From: an uncultured SAR116 cluster alpha proteobacterium
GTDB lineage: Bacteria > Pseudomonadota > Alphaproteobacteria > Puniceispirillales > Marisalimonadaceae
NCBI GenBank assembly: GCA_902595515.1
Contig: CACJQK010000001.1
Span: 62,001-126,000 of the forward strand
Length of the DNA stretch: 64,000 nucleotides
Direction: 5' to 3'
Made by a program: the position numbers and the translations under genes
Part shown: positions 41,214-50,364 of the stretch, piece after piece
Layout: every line of letters starts with the position of its first letter
How positions within the stretch are numbered: the first letter of the stretch is position 1
Notes under the pieces: generated by a model
Seen by the model: only the letters and a program-made list of their open reading frames with translations
The model's database searches: none
Told to the model about the DNA's origin: nothing

Positions 41214-42128
41214 TTATTTAAATAAAAAGTCACCGTTAGTTTGAGCTTTAATTTTATTTCCTAACTCTTTACCTAACTTAATTGCGTCTTTAATCGATCC
41301 TTTAATTTTAGATCTAATTACTTTCGTACCATCTAAAGTTGCAATTGCTCCATGCAATATCATTTCTTTATTGTCGGTAAAATGTGCGCTTGCTGAAATT
41401 GGAGATCTACAAGAACCATCTAAAGTTTTTAATAGACTTCTTTCAGCTAAAGTTTCAAAAAAAGCCCTTTCATCGTTAATTTTATTTAAGGTCATCTTTA
41501 ATTGTTTTTGATATTGATTATTACCATTTGTAATAGATTGAATTGCAATAACCCCTTGAGAAGATGCTGGAGGAATAATTTCATTCGGAATTTTGTTACC
41601 AACGTTAATATTTAACCTATCCAAACCTGCTTTGGCTAATATAATTGCATCATATAATCCAGAGTTTAGCTTTTCAATTCGAGTTTCAACGTTACCTCTC
41701 AGAATCTTTATGTTTAAATCAGGCCTATAATATTTAGCAAAAGCAGCTCTTCTTACAGAACTTGTTCCCACAATTGCTTTATCTGGTAAATTATCAAATG
41801 AATCATAATTTCCTAACAAGACATCACTTCTATCACCTCTTGGAAGTACAGCTGAGATTTCAGTATTTTTTGCAATATCTGTTTCCATATCCTTCATTGA
41901 GTGAACAGCAATGTCTGCAAAGCCATTTAAAATAAAATATTCTAATTCCTTAATAAAAAGACCCTTACCTCCAATGTCAGATAAAGGTTTATTTAAAATT
42001 TTGTCCCCTGATGTAGTAACTTTAATAATTTCAGTTTCAACATCTTCTCCAAAATAACTTTTAACAATATCAACTTGTCGTAAAGCGAGTTCTGATTTTC
42101 GAGTAGCAATTCTTATTTTAAGTGTCAT
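41214..42128 (-). CDS. hemC: Porphobilinogen deaminase (hydroxymethylbilane synthase)
   Basis: This 304-aa enzyme polymerises four porphobilinogens to hydroxymethylbilane. Motifs include IRIATRKSELALRQ at the N-terminus, SDIGGKGLFIKELE, ADIAVHSMKDMET, IVGTSSVRRAA, LRGNVETRIEKLN, AIILAKAGLDRL and the dipyrromethane-cofactor cysteine in LDGSCRSPISA. Length is normal. It is first in the hemC-hemD-mitofilin-like-hemY operon and divergent from tsaD across a 159-base spacer. The ATG lies at 42128. Confidence 0.96.
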   Translation of the reverse strand: MTLKIRIATRKSELALRQVDIVKSYFGEDVETEIIKVTTSGDKILNKPLSDIGGKGLFIKELEYFILNGFADIAVHSMKDMETDIAKNTEISAVLPRGDRSDVLLGNYDSFDNLPDKAIVGTSSVRRAAFAKYYRPDLNIKILRGNVETRIEKLNSGLYDAIILAKAGLDRLNINVGNKIPNEIIPPASSQGVIAIQSITNGNNQYQKQLKMTLNKINDERAFFETLAERSLLKTLDGSCRSPISASAHFTDNKEMILHGAIATLDGTKVIRSKIKGSIKDAIKLGKELGNKIKAQTNGDFLFK

Positions 42129-42287
42129 TTTAATTTTTTTAATCTTTTATATTATCAAGTTATTTATTAATTCTTGAATATTTCTATACACTTATAGTAA
42201 ATCATAAAACATACAATATTAATTTATATTGCATTACTTAGTTTTAAATTTAATTTATAGTGAAATTTTAATCTACTTAGGAATTTT

Positions 42288-43382
42288 ATGCGTGGTTCTA
42301 ATGATATAAAGATACTTGGTATTGAAACAAGTTGTGATGATACAGCAATTGGCGTGGTTACTTCAAAAAAAGATATTTTGTCTAATGTTGTAATCAATCA
42401 AAACTCAAATTTAAATAATTATGGTGGCGTTGTACCTGAAATAGCAGCCAGAGACCATCTATCTAACTTGGATCACGCAATTAATAGAGCATTAGAAGAA
42501 TCAAAGCTAAATTTAAAAGACATTGACTTAATTGCAGCTACGGGAGGACCAGGATTAATTGGTGGCGTAATTGTAGGTACTGTATTTGCTAAATCTTTAG
42601 CTATGTCTCTTGAAAAACCTTATGTTGCTGTAAATCATTTAGAAGGACATGCATTAACCGCCCGTTTAACAGATAATATTGAATATCCTTATCTTCTGCT
42701 ATTAGTTTCTGGAGGACATACTCAAATAATAGCTGTAATAGAATATGGGAAATATACCAGAATAAGTTCAACCTTAGACGATGCAGCTGGAGAAACTTTT
42801 GATAAAGCTGCAAAAATACTTGGCATAGGTTTTCCAGGTGGACCCATGATAGAAAAAATGTCTAAAGATGGCGATCCAACGAGTTTTTATTTACCAAGAC
42901 CAATGCATAAATCTAAGAATCCAAATTTCTCTTTTTCAGGTCTTAAAACAGCTTTTAATCAGCTAGCAATGAAAAACAAATTAAACAAAAAAATAATAAG
43001 TGATTTGTCAGCAAGCATTCAAAAATCTATAACTGATTGTTTAATTGATAGAACTAGATTAGGAATTACAAAATTTAAGGAAATTGTTGGTAATATGTCT
43101 AATATTCAACTTGTCGTTTCAGGTGGAGTTGCTTCAAATTTATATATAAGAGAAGAACTAAAAAAACTATGTTTAGAAACAGATAGCACTTTCTTTGCGC
43201 CTCCATTAAATTTATGCACAGATAATGGTGTAATGATAGCATGGGCAGGCTTCGAAAAATATAATAATGAAGGTGAAAGTAATTTAAATTTTAAACCAAG
43301 ACCAAGGTGGCCATTAGATCCCAATGCACATTTAATAAACCCTATACATCAAAATATCGGGAAAAGTGGAGCAAAAGCATAA
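42288..43382 (+). CDS. tsaD: tRNA N6-threonylcarbamoyladenosine transferase subunit
   Basis: TsaD moves the threonylcarbamoyl group to A37 of ANN-reading tRNAs. In this 364-aa protein, ILGIETSCDDTAIGVV, VPEIAARDH, VNHLEGHALTARL (iron-binding His pair), LLVSGGHTQII, DDAAGETFDKAAKILG, GLKTAF and LVVSGGVASN are all present and in order. Its ATG follows TTAGGAA. It abuts gpsA (one base from stop to start), an arrangement common in alphaproteobacteria. It is divergent from hemC. Confidence 0.96.
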   Translation: MRGSNDIKILGIETSCDDTAIGVVTSKKDILSNVVINQNSNLNNYGGVVPEIAARDHLSNLDHAINRALEESKLNLKDIDLIAATGGPGLIGGVIVGTVFAKSLAMSLEKPYVAVNHLEGHALTARLTDNIEYPYLLLLVSGGHTQIIAVIEYGKYTRISSTLDDAAGETFDKAAKILGIGFPGGPMIEKMSKDGDPTSFYLPRPMHKSKNPNFSFSGLKTAFNQLAMKNKLNKKIISDLSASIQKSITDCLIDRTRLGITKFKEIVGNMSNIQLVVSGGVASNLYIREELKKLCLETDSTFFAPPLNLCTDNGVMIAWAGFEKYNNEGESNLNFKPRPRWPLDPNAHLINPIHQNIGKSGAKA

Positions 43383-44366
43383 ATGTCAATTTATTCAAAT
43401 ATTTGTTTTTATGGAGGTGGTGCGTGGGGGCAAGCATTAGCAATTACACTTTCCACGCTAAATCATAATTCTACTATATTGGTGTCTGAGAAGTCACGAG
43501 AAATACAAATAAATAATAGCAAATCAGAAAGATTCCCTAAATTGAAATTAAGTCCTTTAATACAAGCAACCACAAATAAGGAAAAAGCCATTAAAGGTAG
43601 TGATTTAATTTTTATTACCACAGAAAGCAAAAGAGTTTTAATGGCTATCGAAGAAATCTCCTCTTTTTCTAAAAAAAAAATAAATGTTATTATTACTTCA
43701 AAAGGTTTCGCAACAAAAAAAGGTGAAACTTTTAATGAAATTATAGAGAATAAATTTCACAACATATTACTCTCTATACTAACTGGACCCACTTTTGCTG
43801 ATGAAATTGCTAACAACAAGCCTGCTGCTGCAATAGTTGCTAATAAAGAGATTAATCTGGCGACTTCTATCTGCGAATTATTTCATAATTCAAATTTAAG
43901 ACTTTATCCAAGTGATGATCCAAGTGGGGCATCTATTGCAGGTGCAATAAAAAATATAATTGCCATTGGTGCTGGTATTGTTGAAGGTTTAGAATTAGGT
44001 GATAATGCTAAAGCTGCGCTTATTACTAGAGGTATTTCGGAAACATGCGAATTGATTAAAAAAGTAGGTGGGGATCATGCAACTGCCTTTGGTCTTGCTG
44101 GAATTGGAGATATGAGCTTAACATGTAGTGGGCCGCATTCTAGAAATATGGCATACGGAATTGATATAATAAAAAATAACTATCAGCGCCCTACACGTTT
44201 AGTAGAAGGTTTAAACGCTATTGATGCTGCCATTTCATTGTCTAAAGACCTTAATGTAGAATTACCAATCGTAGAAGCAATTTATAAAATAATAAACAAA
44301 AAAGCAGATATCAAAGACATTATAAAAAACTTACTTGCTAGACCAATTAAAAATGAATTTTCATAA
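43383..44366 (+). CDS. gpsA: Glycerol-3-phosphate dehydrogenase [NAD(P)+]
   Basis: GpsA reduces dihydroxyacetone phosphate to sn-glycerol-3-phosphate for phospholipid synthesis. In this 327-aa protein, FYGGGAWGQALAITLS is the Rossmann motif, followed by LSILTGPTFADEIANNKPAA, the catalytic SIAGAIKNIIAIGAGIV with lysine, and GLAGIGDMSLTCSGPHSRN. Length and order match the family. It starts immediately after tsaD, so they form one operon. It ends before a convergent LABN gene. Confidence 0.95.
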   Translation: MSIYSNICFYGGGAWGQALAITLSTLNHNSTILVSEKSREIQINNSKSERFPKLKLSPLIQATTNKEKAIKGSDLIFITTESKRVLMAIEEISSFSKKKINVIITSKGFATKKGETFNEIIENKFHNILLSILTGPTFADEIANNKPAAAIVANKEINLATSICELFHNSNLRLYPSDDPSGASIAGAIKNIIAIGAGIVEGLELGDNAKAALITRGISETCELIKKVGGDHATAFGLAGIGDMSLTCSGPHSRNMAYGIDIIKNNYQRPTRLVEGLNAIDAAISLSKDLNVELPIVEAIYKIINKKADIKDIIKNLLARPIKNEFS

Positions 44367-44400
44367 ATCTATTATCTAAATTGATATACTAAAAAATTCT

Positions 44401-44781
44401 TCAAGAATTATTTTCTAGTTTTTTTTCTCTATATATAAAATATAAGTTTCTAGCGTATATTAATACGCCAACCGACTGTCCAGCAATAATAACTGGATCT
44501 TGTCTCCAAATTGCATAAGTTAATAAAACTAGTCCACCTGAAATTGAAAAATACCAGAAAGCTATAGGTATTACTGACTTACGTGCATTTTCGCTACTTA
44601 TCCATTGAATTATAAAACGTGTTGCAAATAACGCCTGCCCTCCAAAACCTATAGTAATCATAATTGCTTCTGGATGATTTAATAAATAAGGCTCCATAAA
44701 TGGCAGAAAAACAATTATTAACTCATTTAAAAAAATTGCACCTTTTTCTATCTGGTTTGATAAGAATGATATAAAATTCAT
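44401..44781 (-). CDS. Lipid A biosynthesis N-terminal domain (LABN) membrane protein
   Basis: This 126-aa protein has three to four hydrophobic helices with ITIGFGGQALFATRFIIQWISSENARKSVIPIAFWYFSISGGLVLLTYAI, the signature of LABN domain proteins (Q-W--SE--R-SV-P--FW--S--G). These are often encoded beside glycosyltransferases that modify lipid A or with lpxB. Here it follows a GT2 and a GT39-type gene by 13 bases. It is probably a lipid-carrier partner of that set, by inference from family and position. Confidence 0.85.
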   Translation of the reverse strand: MNFISFLSNQIEKGAIFLNELIIVFLPFMEPYLLNHPEAIMITIGFGGQALFATRFIIQWISSENARKSVIPIAFWYFSISGGLVLLTYAIWRQDPVIIAGQSVGVLIYARNLYFIYREKKLENNS

Positions 44782-44794
44782 TGCAAATTCCTAA

Positions 44795-45526
44795 TTATTT
44801 TAAAATTTCTTTAAAAGAAGTATTTTTTGGCATTCTATTTCTTAACCAAATCACACCTAGCACATCAAAAAGGCCAACAAGTAATCTCCCAAAATTAGTA
44901 TAATTTGAAGTCCCTACTAGTCTTTCTCTATGTTTAACATTAAATCTTAAAACCTTGGCTCCTTCACGTAAGGCTAAAGCTGACAAAAATCTGTGCATAT
45001 GGTCAAAATAAGGAAGCCTTAAAAATAACTCTTTATGAAATACTTTTATACCACAACCTGAATCTGGGTGAGTGTCTTTAAGCAAAATAAATCTACAATA
45101 TTTTGCAAAAGATGATGCCCATAACCTAGTAATACTATCCTTACGATTCACTCTAACTCCACCAATTAATATTAATTCATCTTTACAGTTTTTGAGTGCA
45201 TCAATCATTTTGGGAAGATCTGATGGATCATTCTGACCGTCTCCATCCAAAGTTGCTATTAGTGTTGAATTTGATGCTTTAATACCTGTCCTTAAAGCTG
45301 CGGATTGACCTAGACAATTTTCATGACTAATAACTCTTAAGTTTTTGTTATTTTTCATATTATTTTTTAATTCTAATTCAGTATTGTCACCTGATCCGTC
45401 ATTTACGTATATTATTTCATAACTAAACTTTTTTAATGACTGATGAATTTCACTTACTAGAGTATCAATATTTCCTGCTTCATTTTTAACAGGAATAACT
45501 ACAGATATTTCGATTGTTTTGGACAT
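44795..45526 (-). CDS. Glycosyltransferase family 2 (polyprenyl-phosphate sugar transferase type)
   Basis: This 243-aa enzyme likely loads a sugar onto a polyprenyl phosphate. It has ISVVIPVKNEAGN, EIIYVNDGSGDNTE, LIATLDGDGQNDPSDLP (D-x-D of GT-A fold), SGCGIKVFHKEL and MHRFLSALALREGAKVLRFNVKHRERLVGTSNY. This is the dolichol-phosphate-mannose synthase/ArnC-like layout, but it has no C-terminal membrane helices. The ATG at 45526 is preferred over a TTG 36 bases upstream. It lies between the GT39-type and LABN genes in one operon. Confidence 0.87.
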   Translation of the reverse strand: MSKTIEISVVIPVKNEAGNIDTLVSEIHQSLKKFSYEIIYVNDGSGDNTELELKNNMKNNKNLRVISHENCLGQSAALRTGIKASNSTLIATLDGDGQNDPSDLPKMIDALKNCKDELILIGGVRVNRKDSITRLWASSFAKYCRFILLKDTHPDSGCGIKVFHKELFLRLPYFDHMHRFLSALALREGAKVLRFNVKHRERLVGTSNYTNFGRLLVGLFDVLGVIWLRNRMPKNTSFKEILK

Positions 45527-45570
45527 GTTTAGTATTGCAATAATTGAATATATAGAAACCAATAGCTATT

Positions 45571-47298
45571 TTAATTAATCAGGTCAAACAATTGATTTTG
45601 AAAAATGTATATTTCTACATGTCTACCTTTAGCTATATTAAAACCTTTTACTATAGATATTTCATTTATTTTTAAATTCAGATCATTTGTTGCTTCTAAG
45701 AATTGCTTTAGATCATTTTTTTCTATTAACACTACATTGTTTTTACCCTCTGCCATAAAAATAGCCGCTTCGTGAGGATTAGATAATAAAACATTACCAT
45801 TTAATAAAAAAACAAGACTTGGTTCATGAAAGCCTGAAGACGCAATCGCAACAGACTTAACTTTTTTTAATTTCTTTATGATCGCCTTACTTGGATGTAA
45901 ATAATCTAGTTTAGGTAAAACAAAATTATAATTAATAATATTAAAAATTGACCCAAGAGCAATGATTGCTAATAAAATATTGTAAAAACTTTTACTGATA
46001 TCTATGAATAGATTTTTGAAATTAAAAATCAAAGTATGCGACAAAATTAAAATAATAATCGAAATTAAGACAAGCAACATAGTGAAAAATGTTAAAATAT
46101 AATCATTTTCAATATTAAACTTAGAAGAAATATAAAAAATTCCTCCACTTAAAATAATTCCTCCAAAGCTAAATAAAATAGAAGAGATATAAGTAATTTT
46201 TTGAAGTAAAACACTTTTTATTTTTTTGATATTAGATTTAAACTGCAATAGCCCACCTATTGCTAGAATTGCAATTGCTGGCAGAACTGGAAGTGGATAA
46301 TGAAGAAGTTTTGTTGGAATTAATTCGATAGTACACCAAAATGGTAATATCCAACACATTAAAAATTTTACAATTATATTAGCCCTATTTTGTAAACTAA
46401 ATAAAATCAAGCAAGGTAAAAAAGTTGCAATAGGCCATATTGAAATTGATAATGTTAATAAATGAGTTCCTGGTAACGCACCATGTCCCTCTTGACCACT
46501 CTCCAATTTACTAAAAAAATCTTCTTGAAAAGCTTTTTGTAAAAACATACCATTTGTTGCTTCATCAATCGCCAAAAACCATGGCAGAATAACTAAAGTG
46601 CATATTAAAAAACCTAACATGGGTCTTAAAGATTTTATCAGACTTGTAGATTTCTGAATTATAGAAAAGGCAATAACTGTGGGAAATAGTATGGCTATTG
46701 ATACAGGACCTTTTACTAAAACCCCGAAAGAAAAAGCTAGCCACACTAATATTGGGTAAAGGTATTTTACTTTGAAAGTGTCGTCTTGGTCCAAAATTAT
46801 TTTGAGTAAAAAATATTGCTGAACACAGATTAAACACAAAAGAGTAGCATCAGTTTTGGCAAGGTGAGCTTCTCCCATAAATACAACTGATGATGCAAAT
46901 AATAATGTTACGATAAGAGTCTGATAAAACGGAAAAATCAACCTTGTTATTAAGCCAACAAAAACAAGTGTTATGATAGAGCTTAATAAAGATGGTATTC
47001 TATACGAACCAATATCTTCCTGACCAAATAATTTTGCTGAAAACGCTTGAAGCCAATAAATGCCAATTGGTTTCTTTGCTCTAATTTCGTCTTGAAATTT
47101 AATATTTACATAATCACCACTCTGAATCATTTGACTGCTAGCTTGAGCAAAACGGGCTTCATCCCGGTCTATAGGAGGTATTGAATATTGCCCAGAGAAA
47201 AGAGCTAAAATTATTAAAATAATCAAGGAACCTAAAATTAAATAATTTAATTTTTTTAATTTTTTAAAAAATTCTGAAAATTTTAAAATACTATTCAT
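45571..47298 (-). CDS. ArnT-like glycosyltransferase (GT39/GT83, PMT fold)
   Basis: This 575-aa membrane protein has about 12 helices and the periplasmic motif PIDRDEARFAQASSQMIQSGDYV (catalytic Asp-Glu pair of the PMT/ArnT fold). It continues with RAKKPIGIYWLQAFSAKLFGQ. ArnT-type enzymes move a sugar from an undecaprenyl carrier to lipid A. The gene is 45 bases upstream of the GT2 start and close to the LABN gene, making a lipid A modification set plausible. The transferred sugar is unknown. Confidence 0.87.
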   Translation of the reverse strand: MNSILKFSEFFKKLKKLNYLILGSLIILIILALFSGQYSIPPIDRDEARFAQASSQMIQSGDYVNIKFQDEIRAKKPIGIYWLQAFSAKLFGQEDIGSYRIPSLLSSIITLVFVGLITRLIFPFYQTLIVTLLFASSVVFMGEAHLAKTDATLLCLICVQQYFLLKIILDQDDTFKVKYLYPILVWLAFSFGVLVKGPVSIAILFPTVIAFSIIQKSTSLIKSLRPMLGFLICTLVILPWFLAIDEATNGMFLQKAFQEDFFSKLESGQEGHGALPGTHLLTLSISIWPIATFLPCLILFSLQNRANIIVKFLMCWILPFWCTIELIPTKLLHYPLPVLPAIAILAIGGLLQFKSNIKKIKSVLLQKITYISSILFSFGGIILSGGIFYISSKFNIENDYILTFFTMLLVLISIIILILSHTLIFNFKNLFIDISKSFYNILLAIIALGSIFNIINYNFVLPKLDYLHPSKAIIKKLKKVKSVAIASSGFHEPSLVFLLNGNVLLSNPHEAAIFMAEGKNNVVLIEKNDLKQFLEATNDLNLKINEISIVKGFNIAKGRHVEIYIFQNQLFDLIN

Positions 47299-47383
47299 TT
47301 CTTTAACTTTTTTATAAATTTAGAAATACCATATTTTGAGAGTAATGTTATAATTTTAAATTTTATTACGAGGTAATTAAATA

Positions 47384-48841
47384 ATGGTATATAAGTTCAA
47401 TGAGATTCTAAATGGATTTTGCGAAAATAGAAAAATCAAATCAATTCCTCTTTATCTTTTTAACGATATAAAAAGTTTTAATTCAACTAAGTTAATATCC
47501 GAGAAACAAAAAAAATTTTTAAATACAAGTTTTGCAATAGAAACGCAATATTTTGGATTTTTCCCAGATGATGAATTTGATCTTGGCGGGGCAGTTGCAA
47601 TAATTAAAAAATCACATGAACCAAAAGAAAGCTTAATTGACCAAGCAGCTAAATTAACACAAAAACTTCCAAAGAGAAAATGGAGTATTCAATTTGTTGA
47701 CGAATTTGAAAACTTTGACAAGTTAAACTTTATTTTAGGATGGGGGTTAGCATTCTATAATTTTTCCATAAAAAAAATAAACAAAAATTCTGATGAAAAG
47801 CGATCCTTATGCTTATCTCAATGTAGAAAAGAAGTATCAAAAAATTTATTGGAAAAATGCTTTGCAGAAATGCGAGGCATTTTTCTAGCAAGAGATTTGA
47901 TAAATTTACCACCAAACATCCTAACACCACTTAACTACGAAAAAATAATTAAAAAATCATTTAAAAAATTTTCACCTATTATTTCAACATATAAAGACAA
48001 ACAACTAGAAAAGAATTTTCCCTTAGTTGATTTTGTTGGTAGATCTGCAGAAAATAAACCTGCACTTATTGATCTTCAATGGACTAAAAATAAAAAAAAT
48101 AATTACCCTAACATTGTTTTGGTTGGTAAGGGAGTTACTTTTGATAGTGGTGGTTTAGATATAAAACCGTCCAATAGTATGTTGTTAATGAAAAAAGATA
48201 TGGGTGGTAGCGCAGTAGTTCTTGGAATAGCATATGCACTAATGTCAATAAACTGTCCAGTAAATTTAAGAGTAATCTTACCACTTGCTGAAAACGCAGT
48301 ATCTGAAAAATCTATGAGACCCTTAGATATAGTTTATTCAAGAAATCAAACACCTGTTGAAATTGGTAATACTGATGCTGAAGGAAGACTATTACTTGCT
48401 GACGCGCTCTCTTATTGTCAGGAGTGTACTGTAAAAAGTGACTTTATTATAGATTTTGCCACTTTAACTGGAGCCGCAAGAGTTGCTTTAGGTACAGAAC
48501 TACCTGCATTATTTACAAACAATGATAGTTTAGGTGATGAAATTCTTAACGAAGGTATGAAACAAGTTGATCCAATGTGGAGATTACCTTTATTTAGCCC
48601 TTATAATAAACAACTTGATAAAAATAATAATGCTGTAAGTAGTACTGGATCGTCAGGAACAGGTGGCGCAATAACTGCAGCATTATTCCTTAATAGATTT
48701 ATAAATAAAAATACAAATTGGGTGCATATTGATCTTATGGCTTGGAATACCTCATCACGTCCAGGCTTCCCTATGGGTGGAGAAGCTATGGGATTAAGAA
48801 GTATAGTAAATATGATTATTAAATATTGTGCAAAAAGATAA
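47384..48841 (+). CDS. Leucyl aminopeptidase (M17 family)
   Basis: This 485-aa cytosolic metallopeptidase releases N-terminal residues. The C-terminal catalytic domain has VGKGVTFDSGGLDIKPSNSM, KKDMGGSAVVLG, and the M17 signature NTDAEGRLLLADAL at about residue 330, giving the two-metal site. FATLTGAARVALGTELPALF and MAWNTSSRPGFPMGGEA follow. The N-terminal domain is less conserved, as usual. The gene is monocistronic between divergent GT39 and convergent hisN-like genes. Confidence 0.92.
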   Translation: MVYKFNEILNGFCENRKIKSIPLYLFNDIKSFNSTKLISEKQKKFLNTSFAIETQYFGFFPDDEFDLGGAVAIIKKSHEPKESLIDQAAKLTQKLPKRKWSIQFVDEFENFDKLNFILGWGLAFYNFSIKKINKNSDEKRSLCLSQCRKEVSKNLLEKCFAEMRGIFLARDLINLPPNILTPLNYEKIIKKSFKKFSPIISTYKDKQLEKNFPLVDFVGRSAENKPALIDLQWTKNKKNNYPNIVLVGKGVTFDSGGLDIKPSNSMLLMKKDMGGSAVVLGIAYALMSINCPVNLRVILPLAENAVSEKSMRPLDIVYSRNQTPVEIGNTDAEGRLLLADALSYCQECTVKSDFIIDFATLTGAARVALGTELPALFTNNDSLGDEILNEGMKQVDPMWRLPLFSPYNKQLDKNNNAVSSTGSSGTGGAITAALFLNRFINKNTNWVHIDLMAWNTSSRPGFPMGGEAMGLRSIVNMIIKYCAKR

Positions 48842-48849
48842 ACTTTAAA

Positions 48850-49641
48850 TCAATTCATAATTTTAATTGCTGTGTTATAAATATTCTTATCTCTTGCAAC
48901 AACTACAGAGTACTTACTTTGTAAATCATCTTTTAAATTAATTTCATTAGATTTCCAGTCAGACACTATAATATTTTTTGCTTTTAATATTGGTATCAAT
49001 GGTAAGATATCATATGAAGAAAGACCTTCTTCAACTACTAGATCTAAGCCTCCTTTAATAATCAAACAATAATTATGACAATCTCCTGACCAAACATTAT
49101 ACTTTGATTGTTTTATTAAAGTTTTATATTTTTGTTTACCAATATCAGAAAACAAATTTGAACCTGTAGAGGCAATTGTTGCCTCAGATATGTTAGTGAT
49201 AGATTTATAATCCGTTACAAAAGATGAATTATTAAGTAAACACTTATTTTTATAACCAATCCATCTTTCATCCAAGACGGGAAAATCAGCCATACCAATA
49301 ATTGGTTCACCTTTAAATGCAAGTGATATTAATGTGCCCCATAAAGGCCTTCCTATAATATAACTTCGTGTTCCATCTATTGGATCTATAATCCAGGTAT
49401 AATCAGAATTATTTGATGTAAATCCCATCTCTTCAGCAAATATATTATGATTTGGAAATTTGGCTGATATAATTTCTCTTAATATTTTTTCAGAATTTAT
49501 ATCATAGTCTGTTACAGGGCTTCCATCATCTTTAACTTGTAGAGTTGGATTTGAGTTGTAACCTTTTAAAGTTATAAATCTTGATCGATCAGCTAACAAA
49601 TTCATAAAATCTGAAATTTCAACAAATTCAGCTTCGTTCAT
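48850..49641 (-). CDS. hisN: Inositol monophosphatase family, histidinol-phosphatase type
   Basis: This 263-aa magnesium phosphatase has FAEEMGF, WIIDPIDGTRSYIIGRPLWGTLISL (metal-binding D-x-ID-GT) and WSGDCHNYCLIIKGGLDLVVEEGLSSYD. The GT-SYI-GRPLWGTLI run is typical of HisN, the histidinol-phosphatase of alphaproteobacteria that completes histidine synthesis, and less so of inositol monophosphatases. It starts at an ATG at 49641. It lies 46 bases downstream of the cytochrome c gene on the same strand. Confidence 0.8.
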   Translation of the reverse strand: MNEAEFVEISDFMNLLADRSRFITLKGYNSNPTLQVKDDGSPVTDYDINSEKILREIISAKFPNHNIFAEEMGFTSNNSDYTWIIDPIDGTRSYIIGRPLWGTLISLAFKGEPIIGMADFPVLDERWIGYKNKCLLNNSSFVTDYKSITNISEATIASTGSNLFSDIGKQKYKTLIKQSKYNVWSGDCHNYCLIIKGGLDLVVEEGLSSYDILPLIPILKAKNIIVSDWKSNEINLKDDLQSKYSVVVARDKNIYNTAIKIMN

Positions 49642-49687
49642 TCAAACAACCTTTTCAAAAGGGATATTTTTTTCATCTATATTTTAT

Positions 49688-50221
49688 CTATGGTAAGGCA
49701 ACAGGATTATCACTTTTGGTTCTTAACCATGCTATGAGATCAGCTCTATCTTTTGTTTTTGATAAACCTGCATAATTCATTTTAGTACCTTTATAAAATA
49801 GTTTTGGTTTATATAAAAACTTATTAAGTTCTTCGTAAGTCCATTTTCCAGATAATGATGCTAGAGTTTTTGAATATGCATAGTCAGCTTTACCTTGATC
49901 TTTGTTAACGATGTTATAGAGATTAGGCCCAACTTTATTAGCTCCTCCAGCATCAAATCCATGGCAGGCAACGCATTTTTTGGAAATTTTCTGACCACTT
50001 TCTATATCAGCACTAGCCAAAAGAGCAAGTATTGGTTCAATTACTATTTCTTTAGTTTCTTTAATTTTTGTTTCAGCTTTTTCTGGAACTTCTATTGGAT
50101 ATGCATTTGAGATTTCAGTATCTGGACTAACTAGTAAATTACCAATCTTTCCAAAGACCATAATTAACAAAACACCTGACAATAGTGCTGCTGCTATTTT
50201 ATTAAACCTCAGTGCATCCAT
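49688..50221 (-). CDS. Membrane-anchored class I cytochrome c (CycM/c552-like)
   Basis: This 177-aa protein has an N-terminal uncleaved helix (residues 8-31, IAAALLSGVLLIMVFGKIGNLL), a spacer and a cytochrome c domain with heme motif KKCVACHGFDAGGANKVGPNLY and distal methionine in KGTKMNYAGLS. It is similar to CycM, which carries electrons from the bc1 complex to cytochrome oxidase. Kept divergent from kdsB, as in other alphaproteobacteria. The spacer to kdsB is 143 bases. Heme attachment to Cys-x2-Cys-His places the domain in the periplasm. Confidence 0.9.
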   Translation of the reverse strand: MDALRFNKIAAALLSGVLLIMVFGKIGNLLVSPDTEISNAYPIEVPEKAETKIKETKEIVIEPILALLASADIESGQKISKKCVACHGFDAGGANKVGPNLYNIVNKDQGKADYAYSKTLASLSGKWTYEELNKFLYKPKLFYKGTKMNYAGLSKTKDRADLIAWLRTKSDNPVALP

Positions 50222-50364
50222 AAATTAATCCATAAATAAAATTTTTAGTAAATAATTATTTACATGCAAGAAATGCTTTCTTCAAGTATAAAAGTTAAAA
50301 AGGGCAATAAATTATTTCTAAGAAATTTTAAATATAATTTAATAAAATTTATGGAGCTTTAAAA

